A stretch of DNA of 64,000 bases from Microbacterium sp. 70-16. GTDB taxonomy: Bacteria; Actinomycetota; Actinomycetes; Actinomycetales; Microbacteriaceae. A program made the translations under genes and the position numbers. Under the pieces are notes generated by a model. That model was not told where the DNA came from and did not search any database. It saw only the letters and a program-made list of their open reading frames with translations. The stretch covers positions 62,001 to 126,000 of the forward strand of contig NZ_MKTQ01000008.1 in NCBI RefSeq assembly GCF_001898315.1, read 5' to 3'. Shown one piece after another: positions 53,709 through 64,000 of this stretch. The stretch's first letter is position 1, and every line of letters begins with the position of its first letter.

Positions 53709-55169
53709 CTACTTGCGCCCCAAAGCGACGCGGACGGCCCGAACGAGATGACGGTAATCATCCCTCACCGCCGGTATCGCGAGGGCGATGGCGTACCCGC
53801 CGAGGACGCCCAGGAGGGCGGCCCCCGCTTCCGCAAAAGCGCCAGCTTCCGCGACTGCGGCGGCAGTCGCACAGAGCAACCCTATCGCCGCAGAAACCGC
53901 ACCAGTGCCGAGGAGTCGCGCGCCCTGCAGTAGGAGCGGGGCCGGCGGCAGTGCGGCTGCCCTGGTCGACCAGATGAGTGCCACCGGCCAAGCGATCGCG
54001 ACTGCAATGGTGTATCCGAGGGCCACGCCTACCGCACCGAAACTGACGCCGATCAGAACCCCGACCACTTTGAATGTCGATGAAACGATCATGTAGTTCC
54101 GCAACCGGGCCGCGTGCCCCGAGGTCACGAACAGCCAGGATGCGACCGTCGCCAACTGCTGCAGCGCTGCCGCAATAGCCAGAATCGCGACAATCGGGGC
54201 GGCGTCCGACCATTCTGAGCCGAGCAGAAGGCGGACGCCCGCGTCGGCGCCCGCGAACATCGCCGCGGCGATCGGAACGGTCAGGTACCCCAGGAGCAGC
54301 TGTCCCCGCAGGAGAAATCGCATCAGCGCGGATTCATCGTCCCGCACGATCGATAAAGACGGAAGCGCCACCGTAACGGCCGGAGCCTTCACCTGATCTA
54401 GAGTTCCAACTGAGAGTTGAAATGCCCGCGAGTAAACCCCGGTTGCGCGCGGTCCCGCCCACAGGCCCAGCGCGATCGTGTCGACATTGTTCCCCAGATA
54501 TCCGATCAACTGAGAGGCCGCGTAGTCGGCCCCAAACCGGTAATACCTACCCATGCCACTCACGCGCACAGGACGCCGTGGCCTCCACCTTCCAGAGACG
54601 ATCAAGACCGCTGTCGACAAGAGCGCGACGGTCAGCGCCTGCGCCACCAAGCTCCAGTATTCAGCGCCCGCGACTGCGGCGGCGATGGCCGCAATCAGCC
54701 CTCCCACCGCGGCGGCGGCATCCGCAGCGGCCAGGCGCCGGTAACGGCGTTCGCGGGTCAGGCTCGCCCGATACTGTGCCCCTACGCCGTTGATCAGGAA
54801 CACTCCACTCAGGGCGGCTACGACTCCAGCAAGGGCCGGCATGTCGAAGAGCCAAGCGAGCGGCTGCGCGAGAATCAGCGCGAGTGCCGCCAGTAACACC
54901 CCGAGCGCAGTATTCGTCCAGAACAGCGCGTCACGGTGTGTGTCGGGGAGGTCACGTTCGCGTATCGCGGCTACAGACAATCCGAAATCTCGGAAGTACT
55001 CGGCAAGGCCGACAAAAGCGGTGGCAACAGCGAAGACGCCGAATGCTTCAGGCGTCAACAGACGCGAAAGCACGACCAAGCCGACCAGGTACGCGGCGAA
55101 CTTTACGACCTGGGCGATGCCGAGATCCCTCGCGCCCCTCACGGCCTCGCCAGCAAGCCCATTACTCAT
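53709..55169 (-). CDS. Wzx-type polysaccharide flippase
   Basis: AVRGARDLGIAQVVKFAAYLVGLVVLSRLLTPEAFGVFAVATAFVGLAEYFRDFGLSVAAI; 12-14 TM. Confidence 0.9.
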   Translation of the reverse strand: MSNGLAGEAVRGARDLGIAQVVKFAAYLVGLVVLSRLLTPEAFGVFAVATAFVGLAEYFRDFGLSVAAIRERDLPDTHRDALFWTNTALGVLLAALALILAQPLAWLFDMPALAGVVAALSGVFLINGVGAQYRASLTRERRYRRLAAADAAAAVGGLIAAIAAAVAGAEYWSLVAQALTVALLSTAVLIVSGRWRPRRPVRVSGMGRYYRFGADYAASQLIGYLGNNVDTIALGLWAGPRATGVYSRAFQLSVGTLDQVKAPAVTVALPSLSIVRDDESALMRFLLRGQLLLGYLTVPIAAAMFAGADAGVRLLLGSEWSDAAPIVAILAIAAALQQLATVASWLFVTSGHAARLRNYMIVSSTFKVVGVLIGVSFGAVGVALGYTIAVAIAWPVALIWSTRAAALPPAPLLLQGARLLGTGAVSAAIGLLCATAAAVAEAGAFAEAGAALLGVLGGYAIALAIPAVRDDYRHLVRAVRVALGRK

Positions 55170-55214
55170 CGTAATTTCCCTTGAACATGCGCATCTCGTT
55201 GAAACGCGACGGCG

Positions 55215-56180
55215 TCAAGCTTGCGCGCCGCCGACAAGCGCGCCCAGGATGAGAGCACACCCTCTCGCAGCCGGCGCTCGACGAGTTACGACCGCAATCG
55301 TGATGAGCCGCGAAGCACGCAACGCGCGCCCGCGAACTGAGAACGCGTCCATCACCTGTGCTACGGAGGGCGGCATCGTCGAGAGCTTGCTTCGGAGACT
55401 ATGCGCCATGTTGACTCGCCAACCCCAACGATGTATGCGGAGATAGCCGATCATGGCTCGCGGACCGCCGGCGCTCGAACTCATGAGGGCTTGGGAGCGG
55501 GCGACGATGCTTGTGCTCTCCTCCTCGCCGATGACGTTGGCGTCATGCTGGACGTAGTCCTGGACGACGCGTGGGTCGAGGATCACGCCACCGGTCGACG
55601 CGGCCGCAACTCCGAGCCAATGGTCGTGATACGCCACATCGGTCGGCTCCGGGAACGGTAGCGCGATATCCAGCAGATCTCTGCGGAAGACTGCGAGGCT
55701 TCCCGTCACCTGGTTGTCAACCATGAGCGCTGTCAGACCCCGGTACGCGCGAGCCGTAACCCCCGACGAGACCCCGTCCTTGTCCACAACGCGCGCAGCC
55801 CCTGTCACCAACGATGCGTTGACGAGCGCGGGCAGTAAGGTCGCAAGCTTCTCTGGGTACCAGCGATCGTCTTGGTCGGCAAGGGCGATCCACGACGACG
55901 TCGCTTCGACCTCAGAGAGCAACCGTTCGAAGTTGCGGTAGAAGCCCACGTTCTCGTCAAACGCCAACACCGTGAACCTGGAGTCCTCACCAATGGCAGC
56001 ACGCAGCAGCGCGGCGGTGGCAGGATCGGTGCCGTCGATACCGACGAGGCATCGCCAAGTCTTCACGCTCTGAGCTTTTATCGAGTCGAGTTGGACCTTC
56101 AGCAGGTCTGGGTCGGGCCGGTATACAGCCATGCAGATAGTGCCGAAGAAATCGTCTTCGTCTGACTGATGAGGCATCAC
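55215..56180 (-). CDS. Glycosyltransferase family 2 (rhamnosyltransferase-like)
   Basis: FGTICMAVYRPDPDLLKVQLDSIKAQSVKTWRCLVGIDGTDPAT..WIALADQDDRWYPEKL. Confidence 0.92.
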   Translation of the reverse strand: MMPHQSDEDDFFGTICMAVYRPDPDLLKVQLDSIKAQSVKTWRCLVGIDGTDPATAALLRAAIGEDSRFTVLAFDENVGFYRNFERLLSEVEATSSWIALADQDDRWYPEKLATLLPALVNASLVTGAARVVDKDGVSSGVTARAYRGLTALMVDNQVTGSLAVFRRDLLDIALPFPEPTDVAYHDHWLGVAAASTGGVILDPRVVQDYVQHDANVIGEEESTSIVARSQALMSSSAGGPRAMIGYLRIHRWGWRVNMAHSLRSKLSTMPPSVAQVMDAFSVRGRALRASRLITIAVVTRRAPAARGCALILGALVGGAQA

Positions 56181-57034
56181 TGGCCATCCGGAAAAACAGC
56201 GGACTCAACATCAGGGTGCACCCGAGCGCTGATGCGGCGCCCGAGGAGAAACTCGGGGTACCTCCGGTAGAACTTGGCCATGGACGCTAGTTCTCGACGC
56301 CACGGCGCAACACTGAACCGTGTGGTCTCACGCGCCCATCCGTGGACGAATCTCGCACGAGGCGACACCAGTACCTCAAGACCCGCTGCCCACGCTCTCA
56401 GGCAGATGTCCTTGTCCTCGTAGTACAAGAAGAAGTGTGGATCCCACCCCTTCACGCGATCGAACGCCTCAACGGCCCCGAACACCGCAGCTCCCATGAA
56501 CCAGCAGACTGGGCGGGGCTCGGATCCGTGCGCCAAGAGCAAGTAGCGCGGGTCGCCGCCTCGCAGCCGGTTGCGTATCTTCGCGGTCAGCAACGGGTAT
56601 CCGCGTCCGTTCGGCTGCAATGAGCCGTCAGCATTGACCAACTGCGGCGCCACGAGCGCGCCCCGACTGAGGGCGATCTCTCTGAGCTCGCGCAGACCCG
56701 CCTCATCGATGCGCAGATCAGGATTGACAAACCCGACGAACTCGCTCCGCGCCGCTTGGCGACCAATGTTGTTGGCGTAGGAGAACCCTTTGTTGGCCCC
56801 CAGCCGGATGACATGGGCCCCCAGGCGATCAGCGACGTCGGCCGTGTCGTCAGTGGAGGCATTGTCGACCACGATCCACTCGACGCCATCGGGTAACGGT
56901 CGCTGCCAGAACTCGGCGAGAGTAGCCGCGCTGTTATAGGTCACCGTGATGAGCGTGCACCATGGCCGCCCATCCGCCCCCACCTCCTGCAACGTCCTAG
57001 CTCCTCTGCGGCATCTGGCGCCCGCGTTTTGCAA
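56177..57034 (-). CDS. Glycosyltransferase family 2
   Basis: TLITVTYNSAATLAEFW..VEWIVVDNASTDDTADVADRLG..GFVNPDLRIDEAGLREL; start uncertain. Confidence 0.9.
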   Translation of the reverse strand: MQNAGARCRRGARTLQEVGADGRPWCTLITVTYNSAATLAEFWQRPLPDGVEWIVVDNASTDDTADVADRLGAHVIRLGANKGFSYANNIGRQAARSEFVGFVNPDLRIDEAGLRELREIALSRGALVAPQLVNADGSLQPNGRGYPLLTAKIRNRLRGGDPRYLLLAHGSEPRPVCWFMGAAVFGAVEAFDRVKGWDPHFFLYYEDKDICLRAWAAGLEVLVSPRARFVHGWARETTRFSVAPWRRELASMAKFYRRYPEFLLGRRISARVHPDVESAVFPDGQ

Positions 57035-57199
57035 ACCTGAGCAATTCTAGAGTGTTTCCGAGACGGACGCGTGCGCACCAATGCGAGGGCACCGTATACT
57101 CACCCCTCCGCGTCTCGACCCGACACTAGTCGGTCAAGTCTTCCGAGCCCCCGAGACGCGCCCACCGTCGCTTGATTGCGCGATGCCTCAGCGAGGACT

Positions 57200-57931
57200 T
57201 CACTCGCCGTTGTACGCCGCCAGCACCTCGGCGATCGGGGCATCCATCTTCAGCTGCCCCTTGTCGAGATAGAGCCCACGGGTGCAGAAGCGGCGCAGGT
57301 CCTTCTCGTTGTGACTGACGAAGAAGAGCGTCCTGCCGGCAGCTAGCAGCTCATCGATGCGGCGGTAGCACTTGTCGCGAAACGCCTTGTCGCCGACGGC
57401 GAGCACCTCGTCGACGAGCAAGATCGGTTCGTCGAGCTGCGACACGACGGAGAATGCCAGTCGCACCTTCATTCCATTCGAGAGATGCTTGTAGGGCATG
57501 TCGATGAAGTCGGCGATCTCCGCGAACTCGATGATGTCATCGAAGCGGCGCGCGACCTCGGCCCGACTCATGCCGTGCAGACCCGCAGTCAACCGGACGT
57601 TCTCACGCACGGTCAGGTCTCCCACGAAGCCGCCGGTGATCTCGATCAGCGGCGCGACTCCCCCGCGCACATCGACGGTGCCCTCGTCTGCCAGCAGCAC
57701 ACCGGCGACAAGCTTGAGCAGCGTCGACTTGCCCTGCCCGTTGCGACCGACGACACCGATCGCCTCACCCTGGCGCACGTCGAACGACACCTCACGCAGC
57801 GCCCAGAACTCGTCGGGTCGCGTGCGGCGACGTGACCCGCCGAAAAGGTCCTTCAGGCTGCGGCGGCCCCGCCGAATGCGTCGAAAGCGTACCCCGAGGC
57901 CGGCCACGTGAATGGCGATGTCTGCAGCCAC
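57200..57931 (-). CDS. Polysaccharide/teichoic acid ABC exporter ATP-binding protein (Wzt/TagH-like)
   Basis: EAIGVVGRNGQGKSTLLKLVAGVLLADEGTVDVRGGVAPLIEI..LLVDEVLAVGDKAF; GTG start overlapping permease stop. Confidence 0.93.
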   Translation of the reverse strand: MAADIAIHVAGLGVRFRRIRRGRRSLKDLFGGSRRRTRPDEFWALREVSFDVRQGEAIGVVGRNGQGKSTLLKLVAGVLLADEGTVDVRGGVAPLIEITGGFVGDLTVRENVRLTAGLHGMSRAEVARRFDDIIEFAEIADFIDMPYKHLSNGMKVRLAFSVVSQLDEPILLVDEVLAVGDKAFRDKCYRRIDELLAAGRTLFFVSHNEKDLRRFCTRGLYLDKGQLKMDAPIAEVLAAYNGE

Positions 57932-58731
57932 TACAGCTCCTTCAACACGGCCGGCTCGAAGCGTCGGAACACGTAGGCACCCACAGCGAGCAGAACGAGC
58001 GACATCACCGCGGCGAGGCCCGCGGCAGCGGCATCCCACTCACCGGGGAACAGCCCGGCGCGGTACAACGAGAAGATGCCCGACAGCGGATTCAGCAGGG
58101 CGATCTCGCGGAACGGTGAGGGCAGATCGGGCAGTCCGTAGATGATCGGCGACGCATAGAACAACGCCCGCAGCACGAGCCGCGTCGTGCGCTCGAGGTC
58201 GCCCCATAGCGCACACAGCGGGGCGATGAGCAGCCCGAGTCCGACCAGCAGGATCGTCTGCAGCAGCATGCCGAGCGGAAAGAGCAGAACCATCGCGTTG
58301 AGCTCGACGCGCGGCACGGCGAATACCGCGAACAGCACCAGCACCGGAATCGAGAACGCGAACTCGATGCCCTTGCTGAGCACGATCCGATTCACCCAGA
58401 TCGACCGCGGAATGGCCGTCGACCGCACCAACCGGGCATCCTTCTGGAACGCCTTCGTGAAATCCCCCACCGCCGAGTTGAACCACACCCAGGGCAACAG
58501 CCCCGCGATGAGGAACACGATGTACGGCGATGCGCCGATGTCACCGCGCTGGAACACCTGCGTGAAGACGAACCAATAGATGGCACTCATCACGAGCGGG
58601 TCGAGCACTGACCACAGATAGCCCAGCGCGCTCGTCGAGTACCGCACCCGCAGATCACGCGCCGACAGCAACCACAGCGAGTGCAGATAGCGCCGCGGCG
58701 ATCCGGGGGCGCCGACGACGGCGGTGGTCAC
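57931..58731 (-). CDS. Polysaccharide ABC exporter permease (Wzm/TagG-like)
   Basis: LWLLSARDLRVRYSTSALGYLWSVLDPLVMSAIYWFVFTQVF..GLLPWVWFNSAV. Confidence 0.93.
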   Translation of the reverse strand: MTTAVVGAPGSPRRYLHSLWLLSARDLRVRYSTSALGYLWSVLDPLVMSAIYWFVFTQVFQRGDIGASPYIVFLIAGLLPWVWFNSAVGDFTKAFQKDARLVRSTAIPRSIWVNRIVLSKGIEFAFSIPVLVLFAVFAVPRVELNAMVLLFPLGMLLQTILLVGLGLLIAPLCALWGDLERTTRLVLRALFYASPIIYGLPDLPSPFREIALLNPLSGIFSLYRAGLFPGEWDAAAAGLAAVMSLVLLAVGAYVFRRFEPAVLKEL

Positions 58732-58755
58732 GGTGTCGAGTCTAGGCGCGAGCGC

Positions 58756-61745
<2,990 letters not shown>

Positions 61746-61789
61746 TCAGAGTCTGTCATGCGAGCCATCTCGCGTAGCCTGGACAGGCT

Positions 61790-62680
61790 ATGACCATCGA
61801 GATTTTCGTGCCCTTCTGGGGCGACCCCGGGCTCCTCTACGACACCGTGGAGTCGGTGCGCGCCCAGCGCGACGCTGACTGGCGCCTCATCGTCATCGAC
61901 GACTGCTATCCCGATGACAGCGTCCCCGCTCATTTCGCCGCGATCGACGATCCGCGCATCGAGTACGTGCGCAATGAGGTCAACCTCGGGATCACCGAGA
62001 ACTACCGCGAGGCGATCCGCCGGGCAACCACCGAGCACATCGTGATCCTCGGCTGCGATGACCTCCTCCACCCCGACTATCTCGACGTGATCCGCCGGAC
62101 CGTCGCGGCGGTGCCGCACGCCGACGTCATCCAGCCCGGCGTCATCGTCATCGACGAGCACAGCGCCGTCGTGTCACCCCTCGTCGACCGGGTCAAGCAG
62201 CGCCTGCTCGCGCCGCGCCGTGGCACCGGCGTCGCCGTGCTCACAGGCGAGCAGATGGCGACAAGCCTCATCCGCGGCGACTGGCTCTACTGGCCGTCAC
62301 TCACCTTCCGCACCGAGACGCTCAAGCGCATCGACTTCCGCGAGGGTCTTCCGATCATCCAAGACCTCGCCCTGCTGATGGACATCGCGTTCGACGGCGG
62401 CACCCTGGCCTACAACCCGACCGTCGCCTTCTCGTATCGTCGTCACGGCGGCAGCGCCTCACAGAAGACCCTGCTCGACGGCAGACGCTTCCGCGATGAG
62501 CGCAGCTACTACGCGCAGGCCCGGCAGCTCGCCGGCGCGAAGGGATGGCGCCGCACGGCACTGACGGCGCGGATCCGCCTCATGTCGCGTCTGCACGCCG
62601 TCACCGAACTGCCCGGCGTCCTGCGGTCGGGAACACGCGACGGACTAGAATCGACGCTGGCTCACATTTTCGCCCTCTAG
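61790..62680 (+). CDS. Glycosyltransferase family 2
   Basis: IFVPFWGDPGLLYDTVESVRAQRDADWRLIVIDDCYPDDSVPAHF..VILGCDDLLHPDYL. Confidence 0.92.
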   Translation: MTIEIFVPFWGDPGLLYDTVESVRAQRDADWRLIVIDDCYPDDSVPAHFAAIDDPRIEYVRNEVNLGITENYREAIRRATTEHIVILGCDDLLHPDYLDVIRRTVAAVPHADVIQPGVIVIDEHSAVVSPLVDRVKQRLLAPRRGTGVAVLTGEQMATSLIRGDWLYWPSLTFRTETLKRIDFREGLPIIQDLALLMDIAFDGGTLAYNPTVAFSYRRHGGSASQKTLLDGRRFRDERSYYAQARQLAGAKGWRRTALTARIRLMSRLHAVTELPGVLRSGTRDGLESTLAHIFAL

Positions 62681-62725
62681 CCCGGGAGTCTCCCGCGGCG
62701 GCGCACACCACCCAGGAGACCATTC

Positions 62726-63862
62726 ATGCCTGAGCACGTGCTCATCACCGGCGGCGCAGGGTTCATCGGCACTCGACTCGCGCGGCGCTTCGTCGACGCC
62801 GGACACACGGTGACCGTGCTCGACTCGCTCATCCCGCAGGTGCACGGCGACGACCCACAGACCACATCGCCGCTGCTGCGCTCACTCGACGGCATCGCGA
62901 CGGTGATCGAGGGCACCGTCACCTCGGTCGACGACCTGCGCCGCGCACTGCAGGGCGCGCAGATCGTCGTCCACCTGGCCGCCGAGACCGGCACCGGCCA
63001 GTCCATGTACGAGATCGACCGCTACGTCGAAGCCAACGTCGGCGGCACCGCCAAGCTGCTCGACCTGCTCGCGAACGAGTCCCACACCGTGGGGCGCCTC
63101 GTGATCGCCTCGTCGCGGTCGATCTACGGCGAGGGCGCCTACCGCACCGACGACGGCCGCCTCGTGTACCCGTCACATCGCGCCGACGCCGACATGGCCG
63201 CCGGCGACTTCGACGTGCACGCGCCCGGCGAAGGCGAGCTCACGCTCGTCCCGACCGACGAGTCGGCGAAGCTGCACCCGTCGAGCGTGTACGGAATCAC
63301 GAAGCAGATGCAGGAATCGCTCATCATGACCGTCGCGCCGACGATCGGCATCGAACCGGTGTCGCTTCGCTACCAGAACGTGTACGGGCCGGGGCAGTCG
63401 CTGAAGAACCCCTACACCGGCATCCTGTCGATCTTCTCGACCCTCATTCGCCAGGGCAAGCCGATCAACATCTTCGAGGACGGGCTCGAGAGCCGCGACT
63501 TCGTGTACATCGACGACGTCGTCGAGTCCACCTTCCTGGCCTCGACGCTGCCGGCCGCAGCCGGGCGCACGATCAACGTCGGCTCAGGTGTCGCGACGAC
63601 AGTCAACGAGGTCGTGGATGCCCTGTTCACCGCCTTCGGCACCGAGGTCCCGACCACCGTGACCGGCAACTACCGACTCGGCGACATCCGACACAACGTC
63701 GCCGACACCACGGTGCTCGCCGACGCGCTGGGCTACTCGCCGCGCACCGACTTCCGCACGGGCGTCACACGCTTCGTCGAGTGGGTGCTCGAGGAGCCCG
63801 TCGAAGAGAGCGGCTACGAGCGTTCACTCAAAGAGATGGCCGAGCGGAGCCTGCTCAAGTAA
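62726..63862 (+). CDS. NAD-dependent epimerase/dehydratase
   Basis: HVLITGGAGFIGTRLARRFVDAGHTVTVLD..HLAAETGTGQSMYE..SSVYGITKQMQE. Confidence 0.95.
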   Translation: MPEHVLITGGAGFIGTRLARRFVDAGHTVTVLDSLIPQVHGDDPQTTSPLLRSLDGIATVIEGTVTSVDDLRRALQGAQIVVHLAAETGTGQSMYEIDRYVEANVGGTAKLLDLLANESHTVGRLVIASSRSIYGEGAYRTDDGRLVYPSHRADADMAAGDFDVHAPGEGELTLVPTDESAKLHPSSVYGITKQMQESLIMTVAPTIGIEPVSLRYQNVYGPGQSLKNPYTGILSIFSTLIRQGKPINIFEDGLESRDFVYIDDVVESTFLASTLPAAAGRTINVGSGVATTVNEVVDALFTAFGTEVPTTVTGNYRLGDIRHNVADTTVLADALGYSPRTDFRTGVTRFVEWVLEEPVEESGYERSLKEMAERSLLK

Positions 63863-64000
63863 TGGTCACTGCGACGGTCTCCGCCCGCGCCTTCCCCCAT
63901 CGGAACAACAGCCTCAACCTCTTCCGGCTGATCCTCGCGGCGGCGGTGCTGTTCGCGCACGCGTTCTACATCACCGGCAACGGCACCGGGCCGATGCTGC
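63862..64000 (+). CDS. Acyltransferase 3 family protein, N-terminal fragment (truncated by window end)
   Basis: TAATG overlap; MVTATVSARAFPHRNNSLNLFRLILAAAVLFAHAFYITGNGTGPML. Confidence 0.8.
   Translation, partial: MVTATVSARAFPHRNNSLNLFRLILAAAVLFAHAFYITGNGTGPML

Overview
High-GC actinobacterial chromosome segment (Microbacterium/Microbacteriaceae-like by gene content; taxonomy is inference). About 1-43 kb is mostly core genome: 3' end of a kgd-type 2-oxoglutarate dehydrogenase, DAG kinase, sigR-rsrA, aroA-rsgA, acyl-CoA synthetase, bcp, whiB1, PdtaS-like kinase, CpaE/CpaB-like pair, Rv3235-like gene, aminotransferase, secA, hpf, comF, lpqB-mtrB-mtrA, aquaporin, katG-furA, a DUF559 endonuclease gene, ahcY, DUF3499, metallopeptidase, DUF5719, a large GT2, whiB2 and manA. 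About 39.9-64 kb is a surface-glycan locus: two ligase/polymerase proteins, glycosyltransferases, CWB2 protein, GH39-like lipoprotein, DUF4012, WbsX-like, polymerase, pyruvyltransferase, flippase, Wzm/Wzt ABC exporter, glf, epimerase and a partial acyltransferase. The most unusual signals are: (1) a DUF559 endonuclease gene bracketed by two homologous arrays of GTTTGGGGTCGCGT/ACGCGACCCCAAAC palindromic and 32-bp tandem repeats; (2) a strongly over-represented 7-mer, GGATGCC/GGCATCC (about 119 copies by manual scan), that occurs as inverted pairs in terminators, is absorbed into rare codons, and nearly vanishes in the 47.5-57.2 kb glycan segment; and (3) a helically phased GACAC array plus a 40-bp-period direct repeat between mtrA and the aquaporin gene. 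All counts are manual and nothing was searched against a database.
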